The notes beneath the pieces are model-generated. The model was not told the DNA's origin and searched no databases. It saw nothing but the letters and a program-made list of their open reading frames with translations. Source: an uncultured Lachnospiraceae bacterium (GTDB lineage: Bacteria; Bacillota; Clostridia; Lachnospirales; Lachnospiraceae). Taken from it: a stretch of 7,895 nucleotides of DNA. The position numbers and the translations under genes were made by a program. The stretch's first letter is position 1; each line of letters starts with the position of its first letter. Of this stretch, positions 1 through 6,086 are shown one piece after another. Location: positions 102,501 to 110,395 of the forward strand of contig CAJUCK010000002.1 in the NCBI GenBank assembly GCA_910585395.1, given 5' to 3'.

Positions 1-362
1 GAAATACAGTTTCTCTGAAATTTGGTGAAAGTTCAATTGTACTGCCTCCAGAAAAGAGTAAGAAGCTGATCAGTGGAAACTATAATGGCAAGACGGTAGT
101 GCTTGGAATTCGTCCAGAAGATATAGATGATTCCAAACTGGCGCTTGAAACACATAAGGACAGTGTATTTAGCACAAAGGTTACTGGATATGAATTGCTT
201 GGTTCAGAAGTATTGCTGTATTACAATGTAAATGGTTCCAGTATGACAGCGAAGGTAGATTCCAGAACACCTGCACGTCTTGGAGATTCCATTAAGCTTG
301 CCATGGATATTGAGAAGATTCACGTATTTGACAAAGAAACAGAATTGACAATTACTCACTAA
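1..362 (+). CDS. ugpC: ABC sugar importer ATPase, C-terminal part (UgpC/MsmX/MalK family), 5'-truncated by window
   Basis: The frame is open from the left edge (first full codon at position 3) to a TAA at 360-362, giving 119 visible residues. There is no Walker or ABC signature because the nucleotide-binding domain lies upstream of the window. What remains is the C-terminal regulatory OB-fold/TOBE domain of the cytoplasmic ATPase that energises carbohydrate importers (known for MalK, MsmX and UgpC). The key marker is LGIRPEDI at visible residues 34-41, the family's hallmark entry into the second TOBE segment. It is followed by a beta-rich stretch containing YELLGSEVLLYY and by the near-terminal FDKETE motif. 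A GTG at 99 opens a shorter frame, but it is internal and not a real start. MsmX-type ATPases often serve several importers, so the substrate cannot be told from this fragment. The symbol reflects the family; msmX or msmK would fit as well. A strong terminator follows. Confidence 0.85.
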   Translation, partial: NTVSLKFGESSIVLPPEKSKKLISGNYNGKTVVLGIRPEDIDDSKLALETHKDSVFSTKVTGYELLGSEVLLYYNVNGSSMTAKVDSRTPARLGDSIKLAMDIEKIHVFDKETELTITH

Positions 363-373
363 TTCAGTAAGAT
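345..373 (+). promoter_or_regulatory. Candidate sigma-A promoter inside the end of the ABC ATPase gene
   Basis: A perfect -35 hexamer TTGACA (345-350) is followed after exactly 17 bp by TAAGAT (368-373), which matches four of six -10 consensus bases including the first two and the last. Transcription would begin near 380, just before the hairpin at 393-424, and would read into the PucR-type gene. The -35 overlaps codons for Leu-Thr in the ABC gene, so chance is possible. Confidence 0.4.
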
Positions 374-392
374 ATTAATAGAGCACAAAGAG

Positions 393-430
393 ACGGAAGT
401 AGCGCAGAAATGTGTTGCTTCCGTTTTTCT
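393..430 (+). terminator. Rho-independent terminator with GAAA tetraloop
   Basis: A 14-bp stem pairs 393-406 (ACGGAAGTAGCGCA) with 411-424 (TGTGTTGCTTCCGT), with three G-U wobbles and no mismatch. It is capped by a GAAA loop (407-410) and followed by a T run (424-428). It lies 30 nt after the stop of the ABC ATPase gene and ends 27 nt before the start of the next gene. It should end the sugar-transport transcript. If the promoter at 345-373 is real, it would also sit in the leader of the regulator gene. Confidence 0.88.
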
Positions 431-445
431 AAATTTCCACGAAAT

Positions 446-459
446 GAGGGACAGTGATG
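446..459 (+). promoter_or_regulatory. Ribosome binding site that decides the start of the PucR-type gene
   Basis: GAGGG at 446-450 lies 6 nt before ATG 457 but only 3 nt before the in-frame GTG 454. The spacing favours the ATG, so the protein should begin MLSNHKLQ. Confidence 0.7.
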
Positions 460-1542
460 TTATCAAATCATAAATTACAGGTTATGTTGGAAGAAATTAA
501 AGAGATTTCCAGGGTGGATCTGGGACTGTACAGTGATAAGGGTAAACTTCTGGCGTCTACTTATGAATCAGAATGTGATATGGAAGAACCAATTCGATTG
601 TTTGCAGATTCTATGGCGGAGAGTCAGATGCTTTCAGGGTGCCATTTTTTTAAGGTATTGATTGAACATGAATTGGAATATATTCTGCTGGCCCATGCTG
701 CCAGTGAAGAGGCTTATATGATTGGGCGCCTTGCGGTGTGCCAGATTCGAAATATGGTAAGCGCTCATCAGGAGCAGTTTGATCGCAACAGTTTTATACA
801 GAATGTGGTATTAGGAAATATGCTGGTGGTGGATATCTATAACAAGGCTAAAAAGCTGCATATAGAGGCGGCCCCGCGTGTTGTTTTTGTTATTGAAGTG
901 TCGGGCAAAAAAGATGGAGCGGTTGTAGAGACAGTAAGAAACCTTTTTGCAGCGTCTGCCAGAGATTTTGTGACAGAGGTGGACGAAAAATCTGTTATTC
1001 TGGTAAAAGATGTGAGGGATATTGTTTCAGATGAAGAGTTGGCTAAGCTGGCAAAAACACTGGTGGATAATCTCCAGACAGAGGCAATGGTAAGAGTGCG
1101 GGCAGGCTATGGAAATCGAGTGGAGCTGCTGCCGGATATTGCGCGTTCCTATCAGGAAGCGAGGATGGCATTGGAGGTAGGACGGATTTTTTATGTGGAA
1201 AATGAAACCGTTTCTTACAGCAAACTGGGAATTGGACGCTTGATTTATCAGATTCCTTCCAGCTTATGTGAAATGTTTTTAAGAGAGGTTTTTGGGGAAA
1301 AAGTTCCAGATATTTTTGATGAAGAGACGACGATAACCATCAATAAATTTTTTGAAAATAATTTGAACATTTCGGAGACCGCGAGACAGCTTTATGTACA
1401 TAGAAATACGTTGGTTTATCGTTTGGAGCGGATTCAAAAAAATTTAGGGCTTGATATTCGTACTTTTGAAGACGCCATGCTGTTTCGAATTGCATTGATG
1501 GTCATTGCCCATATGAATTATCATGGAAAAAACGAAAGGTAA
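457..1542 (+). CDS. PucR/CdaR-type helix-turn-helix transcriptional regulator
   Basis: A 361-residue cytoplasmic DNA-binding regulator. Residues 292-352 form the C-terminal PucR-type HTH, recognisable from FFENNLNISETARQLYVHRN followed by TLVYRLERIQ and a closing helix rich in Leu/Ile. Residues about 138-250 resemble the CdaR GGDEF-like middle domain, with the conserved pattern RAGYGN followed by ARSYQEARMALEVGR. The N-terminal 110 residues would be the sensor part, but I do not recognise a named ligand-binding domain there; a PAS- or diacid-sensor-like fold is only a guess. Family members such as CdaR and PucR activate catabolic genes in response to small molecules (sugar diacids, purines). 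The ligand here is unknown. ATG 457 is preferred over GTG 454 because of Shine-Dalgarno spacing. The gene is followed after 6 bp by an acetyltransferase gene, suggesting co-transcription. The upstream sugar ABC ATPase is separated by a terminator, so a role in sugar uptake is possible but unsupported. Confidence 0.85.
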   Translation: MLSNHKLQVMLEEIKEISRVDLGLYSDKGKLLASTYESECDMEEPIRLFADSMAESQMLSGCHFFKVLIEHELEYILLAHAASEEAYMIGRLAVCQIRNMVSAHQEQFDRNSFIQNVVLGNMLVVDIYNKAKKLHIEAAPRVVFVIEVSGKKDGAVVETVRNLFAASARDFVTEVDEKSVILVKDVRDIVSDEELAKLAKTLVDNLQTEAMVRVRAGYGNRVELLPDIARSYQEARMALEVGRIFYVENETVSYSKLGIGRLIYQIPSSLCEMFLREVFGEKVPDIFDEETTITINKFFENNLNISETARQLYVHRNTLVYRLERIQKNLGLDIRTFEDAMLFRIALMVIAHMNYHGKNER

Positions 1543-1548
1543 AATAAT

Positions 1549-2193
1549 ATGAATTATAAATTGATTGATATGAACCAATATAACAGAAAAGATCACTTTG
1601 CGTATTTTTCAAATTTGGCTTATCCATATGTGGGAATTACAGTCAATGTAGATATCACGGACTGGCTTAAGATCGTAAAGGAAAAAGGGCTTCCTTTTTT
1701 TCACAGTTTTCTGTACGCAGTAACAAATTCAGCTAACAGTGTAAAAGAATTTCGCCAGAGGATATTAGATGGCCAGATTATTGAATTTGAAAAATGTTTC
1801 AGCTCTTACACAGTAGCGCTTCCAGATGAGACTTACTGTTATTGTGAAATAGATGCAGACATGCCCTATATAGAGTTTCTATCTTATGCAGAGTCGGCTC
1901 AGAAGAAGGCTGTGGAAGAGAGTGGGCTGGATGATGGAAATGATGCTCTGCAGCTGTTTTTCATTTCGTCACTTCCATGGCTCAGTTATACTTCGATTGT
2001 GCAGCCAATTCCGGTGCCTGCAGACAGCAATCCAAGAATTACATGGGGAAAGTATTTTATGCAGGGTGAGAGGACTCTGCTTCCTCTGTCACTTTTGTGC
2101 CACCATGCATTGGTGGACGGAATTCATTTTGCTCAGTTTTTTGAAAATCTGAACAGCCTACTGGCAAAATTTCCATCTTTCTTTAAGGAATAG
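1549..2193 (+). CDS. Chloramphenicol acetyltransferase-like O-acetyltransferase (CatA family)
   Basis: A 214-residue protein, the usual length of the trimeric type A chloramphenicol acetyltransferases, which transfer acetyl from acetyl-CoA to the C3 hydroxyl of chloramphenicol in the cytoplasm. The active-site motif HHALVDG holds His186 and Asp190, matching catalytic His195 and Asp199 of CAT III in identity and spacing. Ser149 in SLPWLSYTS aligns with Ser148 of CAT III, and Arg13 in NRKDHF aligns with its Arg18. The stretch WGKYFMQGERTLLPLSL is also typical of the family. All recognised catalytic residues are therefore present and the frame is intact. The overall sequence is clearly diverged from plasmid-borne enzymes as I recall them, so the natural substrate may be something else. 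ATG 1549 follows AAAGG (1535-1539), which lies in the end of the regulator gene, and the gap between the two genes is only 6 bp. No mobile element flanks it, so it looks like a resident gene and not a recent acquisition. Confidence 0.9.
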   Translation: MNYKLIDMNQYNRKDHFAYFSNLAYPYVGITVNVDITDWLKIVKEKGLPFFHSFLYAVTNSANSVKEFRQRILDGQIIEFEKCFSSYTVALPDETYCYCEIDADMPYIEFLSYAESAQKKAVEESGLDDGNDALQLFFISSLPWLSYTSIVQPIPVPADSNPRITWGKYFMQGERTLLPLSLLCHHALVDGIHFAQFFENLNSLLAKFPSFFKE

Positions 2194-2200
2194 TAAAAGA

Positions 2201-2216
2201 GGGGAGGGAACCTATG
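2201..2216 (+). promoter_or_regulatory. Strong ribosome binding site for the Rrf2 gene
   Basis: The purine run GGGGAGGG (2201-2208) contains GGAGG placed 6 nt before ATG 2214. It is stronger than the site used by the preceding acetyltransferase gene, which suggests the Rrf2 regulator is well translated from a shared transcript. Confidence 0.8.
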
Positions 2217-2651
2217 AAGATTTCTACAAAAGGGCGCTATGCGCTGCGGCTGATGCTGGACCTGGCTCTGGAACGGGATCAGGTAGTGCGTCTGCGGGAT
2301 GTGGCAAAGAGACAGGATATATCGGTAAAATATCTGGAACAAATTATTTCTGTGCTGCAAAAATGCGGTTATGTAAAGAGTGTTCGCGGACCTGGAGGGG
2401 GATATCTGCTTGCCAGAAAACCAGAAGAATATACAGTGGGAATGATTTTACGGCAGATTGAGGGAAGTCTGGCTCCTGTTACGTGTCTGGAAGGGGAAAA
2501 TAATATTTGTTCCCGGCAGGAAGAATGTGTTACCCTCCGTCTCTGGAAAATGCTGTATGAGGCGATAAACGGCGTTGTAGACCATGTGACTCTGGCAGAT
2601 ATGATAGAATGGGAACAGGAGATGCGTGGAAGAGCAGATTATGTTATTTGA
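2214..2651 (+). CDS. Rrf2/IscR-family transcriptional regulator with three cysteines
   Basis: A 145-residue winged-helix repressor or activator. The start MKISTKGRYALRLMLDLA is the family hallmark. Residues about 25-70 form the HTH and wing, with RDVAKRQDISVKYLEQI as recognition region and the very conserved RGPGGGYLLAR at 58-68. Cys91, Cys99 and Cys105 lie in the C-terminal loop where IscR, NsrR and related proteins bind an iron-sulfur cluster. The spacing is C-X7-C-X5-C, against C-X5-C-X5-C in E. coli IscR. Cluster binding is therefore plausible and would let it sense iron-sulfur status, oxygen, nitric oxide or redox stress, but no ligand is proven. It lies 20 bp after the acetyltransferase gene and reads as the third gene of that cluster. 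Unlike many clostridial Rrf2 genes, it is not followed by a cysteine desulfurase or isc-type gene in this window, so its regulon is unknown. Confidence 0.92.
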   Translation: MKISTKGRYALRLMLDLALERDQVVRLRDVAKRQDISVKYLEQIISVLQKCGYVKSVRGPGGGYLLARKPEEYTVGMILRQIEGSLAPVTCLEGENNICSRQEECVTLRLWKMLYEAINGVVDHVTLADMIEWEQEMRGRADYVI

Positions 2652-2715
2652 TTACCACGCGTTTTCTGTTCTTCTGCTCAGAACGGAGTATGTGATACAG
2701 TAATGTGCTGTTTAC

Positions 2716-2739
2716 AACATGAAAATGCCTTTTCATGTT
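2716..2739. repeat. Perfect 10-bp inverted repeat, possible operator or weak terminator
   Basis: AACATGAAAA (2716-2725) and TTTTCATGTT (2730-2739) are exact inverted copies around a TGCC loop. As RNA this gives a 10-bp AU-rich hairpin followed by ATATTTCT, which is too poor in U for a good terminator. As DNA it is a dyad symmetry that runs into the -10-like element at 2736-2744, so an operator for the downstream gene is an alternative. It lies 64 bp after the Rrf2 stop. Confidence 0.6.
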
Positions 2740-2744
2740 ATATT
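2736..2744 (+). promoter_or_regulatory. Possible extended -10 promoter for the coiled-coil gene
   Basis: TG at 2736-2737, one base, then TATATT at 2739-2744 (five of six consensus bases) forms an extended -10. No good -35 lies at 16-18 bp; the nearest, TTTACA at 2711-2716, is 22 bp away. The start would fall near 2751, giving a leader of about 70 nt that also contains an unused AAGGAG at 2748-2753. Confidence 0.35.
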
Positions 2745-2804
2745 TCTAAGGAGATAAAGCGATAAGACCGATAAAATGTAAGAAGCTTTTGGAAAAGACA
2801 GAAG

Positions 2805-2821
2805 AAAGGAGTCATGTTATG
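2805..2821 (+). promoter_or_regulatory. Ribosome binding site that decides the start of the coiled-coil gene
   Basis: AAAGGAG at 2805-2811 is spaced 7 nt from ATG 2819. The upstream in-frame TTG at 2789 has no comparable site, so the ten extra residues it would add are rejected. Confidence 0.85.
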
Positions 2822-3721
2822 AAGATTAATAGTTTGCAGGGTACGGATACAATTTTAACTCAAAACGGCAGAGAAAAGGTACAGAACAGTGACGATGCCA
2901 AGCAGCAAAATCAAGGACAGGTAAAGAATAAAAGCTTAAAGGCGTCTGAGCTGAATCTGTGCCAGGATCCTATCGAAGAGAAAAAGAAAAAGGCAAAGGA
3001 AGAGGCAATGGATTTCATTAAGAAGCAGTTTGCTTCTGACGGCATGGTGGATGATATCAAAGAGGAATGCCGCAATGATATAAAGCAGAGCAAAAGCGCT
3101 GCTGAAGAAGCTTCCCGAGAGCTGGCGGCAATTCGTAAAGAAAAGGAAGAACTAAAAGAGATGTATCAGGGGGATGAGGATAATGAGGATTATAAAGAGC
3201 AGATGAAAATGGTGAGCGCAGAAGAAGGGGAATGGCAGAAACAATATGACGAAGCTCATATGGTCATTGGGGCAGCGACTGCAGGAATTAAATCTATTAA
3301 GCAGGAAGAACTAAAGCACCATCACATGATAGACGCCACAAAGAATGCAGAAAAATCGTTAAAAGCTTCAAGGGATGAGATCATAGGTATGCTCAAGGAT
3401 GAAGCTATTGACAACATAGATGAGGATCTGGAAGAAGTAGTAGAAGAAGCAAAGGATAAAAAGGAAGAAAACTTAAAGGAAGAAGCAGAGAGGGAGGCAG
3501 CCCGTGCAGAGCGCGAGAAGCAGGCACAGGAAGTGGAAGAGAAGTTAAAAGAGACGAAACAGAACGCTGGACAGAAGGCAGGTTTATTAAGAGACCATAC
3601 TGGGTCAGAAGAGATACTTCGCCAGCAGCAGGAGATAGAGAGAAATACTAGTAAGATTTTGGAGGAACAAAAGCTTCTGGGAGAAGAAATCAAAGGAATT
3701 ATGGTGGATTCTCAGGCGTAA
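2819..3721 (+). CDS. Uncharacterised charged coiled-coil protein
   Basis: I do not recognise a family. The 300-residue product starts MKINSLQGTD and has no signal peptide, lipobox or membrane segment, so it should be cytoplasmic. Residues 1-45 are polar and Gln/Asn/Ser-rich and probably disordered. Residues about 50-130 and 165-290 are dominated by Glu, Lys, Ala, Gln and Arg with scattered Leu/Ile, as in long helices and coiled coils; examples are EEASRELAAIRKEKEEL and the Glu/Ala/Arg-rich block around residues 212-255. An acidic patch (GDEDNEDY, near residue 123) and a short KHHHM motif (near residue 167) interrupt the helices. Cysteines are rare (two). The only neighbours are an Rrf2 regulator upstream and a convergent envelope enzyme downstream, neither of which indicates a function. 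Structural, scaffold-like or secretion-substrate roles are all possible. The start is fixed by AAAGGAG 7 nt upstream, and translation ends at TAA 3719-3721 before a strong terminator. Confidence 0.8.
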   Translation: MKINSLQGTDTILTQNGREKVQNSDDAKQQNQGQVKNKSLKASELNLCQDPIEEKKKKAKEEAMDFIKKQFASDGMVDDIKEECRNDIKQSKSAAEEASRELAAIRKEKEELKEMYQGDEDNEDYKEQMKMVSAEEGEWQKQYDEAHMVIGAATAGIKSIKQEELKHHHMIDATKNAEKSLKASRDEIIGMLKDEAIDNIDEDLEEVVEEAKDKKEENLKEEAEREAARAEREKQAQEVEEKLKETKQNAGQKAGLLRDHTGSEEILRQQQEIERNTSKILEEQKLLGEEIKGIMVDSQA

Positions 3722-3772
3722 AATAAGAGGATGAGCAGCGTGTTTACATTCATCATTAAGTAAATAGTAATT

Positions 3773-3806
3773 AAAAAACAGACATGTTTGTGCATGTCTG
3801 TTTTTT
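3773..3806. terminator. Bidirectional intrinsic terminator between convergent genes
   Basis: AAAAAACAGACATG (3773-3786) pairs perfectly with CATGTCTGTTTTTT (3793-3806) around a TTTGTG loop, giving a 14-bp stem. Read rightward it ends in six U; read leftward the A run also becomes six U. It lies 51 nt past the coiled-coil gene stop and 30 nt past the LTA-synthase-like stop, so it can serve both transcripts. Confidence 0.92.
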
Positions 3807-3836
3807 ATCAAAATATTTTAAATGTTCATTTCAGTA

Positions 3837-6086
3837 TTATAGGGGGGAAGGAACCTGAGCAGAGTCGTCAGCTTTGGGTTCTTCTGGCTGCTGTTCCTCT
3901 TGACTGCTGTTGACAGCGCGGTCAATACTGCTGGGGGTATCCTCTACGGTATCATTGACTGGAGCGGCATTCTTTTCTGCTGTGTCAGCCTGAGACTTCA
4001 GGTAAGCAATTTCATTGGAGCTTCGGAAAATGGTGTCAGAAGATCCCATCTGGTTGACTACAAGACTGCTGAAACCTTCAGGCAAATCTTTCAAAGAGAT
4101 GAGAAGCTCTGTGTCGCTGAGAAAGGCAGTGGAAACTTTTGTTCCGTTTACAAAAACCTTACTCCATTTTGTATAATTCTTGCCGTAAATATGGAGACCG
4201 TCTGCTTTCTCTTCCAGCTTATCTGCAGTAATATTCTGCACGCCCATCTGCATATTAGAAGCTGGATAGGGGGTTTCTCCATGATAAGCGTAGCGTTTTC
4301 CATATAAGATATCATATTGCAGTAATTCCATATCTTTGGATGCAAGATCTGTCATTGCATAACGGCAGTTCTGATGGAAGGAGAACATAGTTCCTTCGTG
4401 AATGTCAGCCTGGTCAGTGATACTTGCTAATAATTGATAAGAAGTTAAGTCCTGGCTTACTTTTTCAGCGCCAAAATTATTCCAGGTGGCGTATTTTGTC
4501 TTAAAAATATCCTGGCTCTTCATATCTTCGTTGGTAAGCCCCATGGTGGGAAGGTGATCGCCAAAGAATACCACCATAGTCTTTTCGCTGCGCTTAGAGA
4601 GCATATCAATCAAATTTCCAATAAACTTATCTACTTCATGGATTTGATTTACATAATATTCCCATTCGTTATTCTTTGCCTCATCAGAAGCGCCGGTTAC
4701 AGAAATCTCAGGATTGGGAATTACTTTTTCGGCAGGATATGCGCCATGTCCCTGGACAGTGATGGCATATACAAAATCCTGCTGCTTCGTGGAGTTCAAG
4801 GACTTTTCCACTTCACTTATCAGAATATTGTCGGTAGGCCAGGTGCCAAGGGGAGTGTATTCCTGGATGTTCATCATCTCTTTGCTGGTAAAACTGTCAA
4901 ATCCCATCTGGGTGAAAGCATTTCTGCGGCTGTAGAAGTTACCGCCGTTATTATGGACGACATGGGTCCCGTAACCTAGGTTATTTCCAAGGGCGGAGGC
5001 TATACTCTCACAGGAATTTGATTTTAAAATAGTCTTGTAAGGATATTCCCCGAGACCGAAAAACTGCATTCCCATACCTGTAAGAATTTCAAATTCTGAA
5101 TTGGCAGTACCAGCCCCCACCACCGGAACAGTGAGGTAGCCGGAAGAGAAATTTTGATACAGGTGGTCAAAATTTGGCACCGGATTTTCAGAAAAATTTA
5201 AGAAATTAACTTCTTTTGGGTCGATAAAAGACTCCAGCAGGACGCAGATAATATTAGGAAGTTCCTCTGTGTCAGTATCTTTAGCAGCAATTTTGGAAAG
5301 AGCAGTATCTACACTTTCTTGCGAATAATCACGGGGGGCGGTCATGCCCTGATCTACCACACTGGCAGAAAAGCTGTAAACAAACCCGTAATCTTTGTAT
5401 CCCTGTGCAATATTTTCGAAATAATCAGCAAGAATGTTGTTGCTGACAGCGGCGTTTGTCACCATAGGAATTAAGAATGCAAATACGCCGATAGCAAGGG
5501 TGCTTGCCAGTTTGTTCTGCTTTCCCTGATATTTGGGACCTTTTTTCCATAAGACAACGATACCGGTAAGTATGCCCGCCACAAGAAGGATGACAGCAAT
5601 AGCTTCTCCATTGCTGAAATAGTTGCTCTTCATGGTAAAGAGATCGTTGATGAGTTTTACGTCTGTGTAGGTAAAGGGAGTGACCCTCTTAAGCAGTACA
5701 CAGCCGTTGATAGTTCCCAGAAACAGCCATACAACGCTGATGACTGTACGCATCAGGGCTCTTCTGCGGAAGAAATACACCAGATGAAGAGAGGTGAATA
5801 CAATCAGAGAGTTGTACAAAAACGCAAGTCCCCGGTCAAATACAAACGCGAAAGCGTCTGAAAAGGAATGTCTGGAAATCACCTCGATGAAAAAGCAGAT
5901 GGAACATGCAAGTATGTAGTGAAAGATTAGAGAGTACTTGTTCAATGTTCCCGTGAGCTTCTCACGTTGTTCTGGTTTTAATAGATGCCTGTGTTTTCTG
6001 GGATTTTTCTTTTCTTTTCTTTTTTCACAAAAAGACTTGTATTTTGCTGTAAACTTTTGTAAAGTGTTTTTTGCAGTGTGCGTCAT
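3837..6086 (-). CDS. LTA synthase family membrane phosphoglycerol transferase (sulfatase fold) with C-terminal extension
   Basis: A 749-residue membrane enzyme of the LtaS/MdoB type, whose members move glycerol phosphate from phosphatidylglycerol to an envelope acceptor outside the cell. A Lys/Arg-rich cytoplasmic N-terminus (about 1-45) precedes five hydrophobic segments near 52-71, 86-106, 113-132, 162-180 and 196-214. The extracellular sulfatase-fold domain (about 275-590) keeps the catalytic set: Glu285 in LLESF, nucleophile Thr327 in GAGTANSEFE, His378 and the Arg pair at 387-388, Trp416, His447 in VQGHGAYP, and Asp510-His511 in FFGDHLP. Residues about 626-695 (DGLHIYGKNYTKWSKVFVNG onward) look like an extra IPT/TIG-like beta domain, and the last 45 residues are acidic, Ser/Pro-rich and low complexity. 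S. aureus LtaS is roughly 100 residues shorter and lacks these as far as I recall. ATG 6086 is chosen because GGAGG lies 5 nt upstream. True LTA polymerase versus a polysaccharide-modifying transferase cannot be settled here; no glycolipid-anchor genes are adjacent. Confidence 0.9.
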   Translation of the reverse strand: MTHTAKNTLQKFTAKYKSFCEKRKEKKNPRKHRHLLKPEQREKLTGTLNKYSLIFHYILACSICFFIEVISRHSFSDAFAFVFDRGLAFLYNSLIVFTSLHLVYFFRRRALMRTVISVVWLFLGTINGCVLLKRVTPFTYTDVKLINDLFTMKSNYFSNGEAIAVILLVAGILTGIVVLWKKGPKYQGKQNKLASTLAIGVFAFLIPMVTNAAVSNNILADYFENIAQGYKDYGFVYSFSASVVDQGMTAPRDYSQESVDTALSKIAAKDTDTEELPNIICVLLESFIDPKEVNFLNFSENPVPNFDHLYQNFSSGYLTVPVVGAGTANSEFEILTGMGMQFFGLGEYPYKTILKSNSCESIASALGNNLGYGTHVVHNNGGNFYSRRNAFTQMGFDSFTSKEMMNIQEYTPLGTWPTDNILISEVEKSLNSTKQQDFVYAITVQGHGAYPAEKVIPNPEISVTGASDEAKNNEWEYYVNQIHEVDKFIGNLIDMLSKRSEKTMVVFFGDHLPTMGLTNEDMKSQDIFKTKYATWNNFGAEKVSQDLTSYQLLASITDQADIHEGTMFSFHQNCRYAMTDLASKDMELLQYDILYGKRYAYHGETPYPASNMQMGVQNITADKLEEKADGLHIYGKNYTKWSKVFVNGTKVSTAFLSDTELLISLKDLPEGFSSLVVNQMGSSDTIFRSSNEIAYLKSQADTAEKNAAPVNDTVEDTPSSIDRAVNSSQEEQQPEEPKADDSAQVPSPL

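Noticed and set aside
1886..2152. Overlapping frame within the acetyltransferase gene
   Set aside because: It is out of frame with the conserved CAT motifs and has a Cys/His/Arg-rich composition typical of a spurious frame.
2661..2687. Possible hairpin after the Rrf2 gene around GTTCT and AGAAC
   Set aside because: The arms are only five bases, or seven with a two-base bulge, and no T run follows, so a terminator call is unsupported.
2789..2818. Upstream TTG start for the coiled-coil protein, adding ten residues
   Set aside because: No suitably spaced Shine-Dalgarno precedes it, whereas AAAGGAG lies 7 nt before ATG 2819 and is inside the proposed extension.
3322..3693. Minus-strand 123-residue open frame opposite the coiled-coil gene
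   Set aside because: It is Ser/Phe/Ala-rich, the expected antisense reading of Glu/Lys-rich codons, with no convincing start signals and no domain.
3900..4307. Plus-strand 135-residue open frame inside the LTA-synthase-like gene
   Set aside because: It is a shadow of the well-supported minus-strand gene and resembles no family.
4554..4979. Plus-strand 141-residue open frame inside the LTA-synthase-like gene
   Set aside because: It is antisense to the conserved sulfatase domain, with no recognisable motif or ribosome site.
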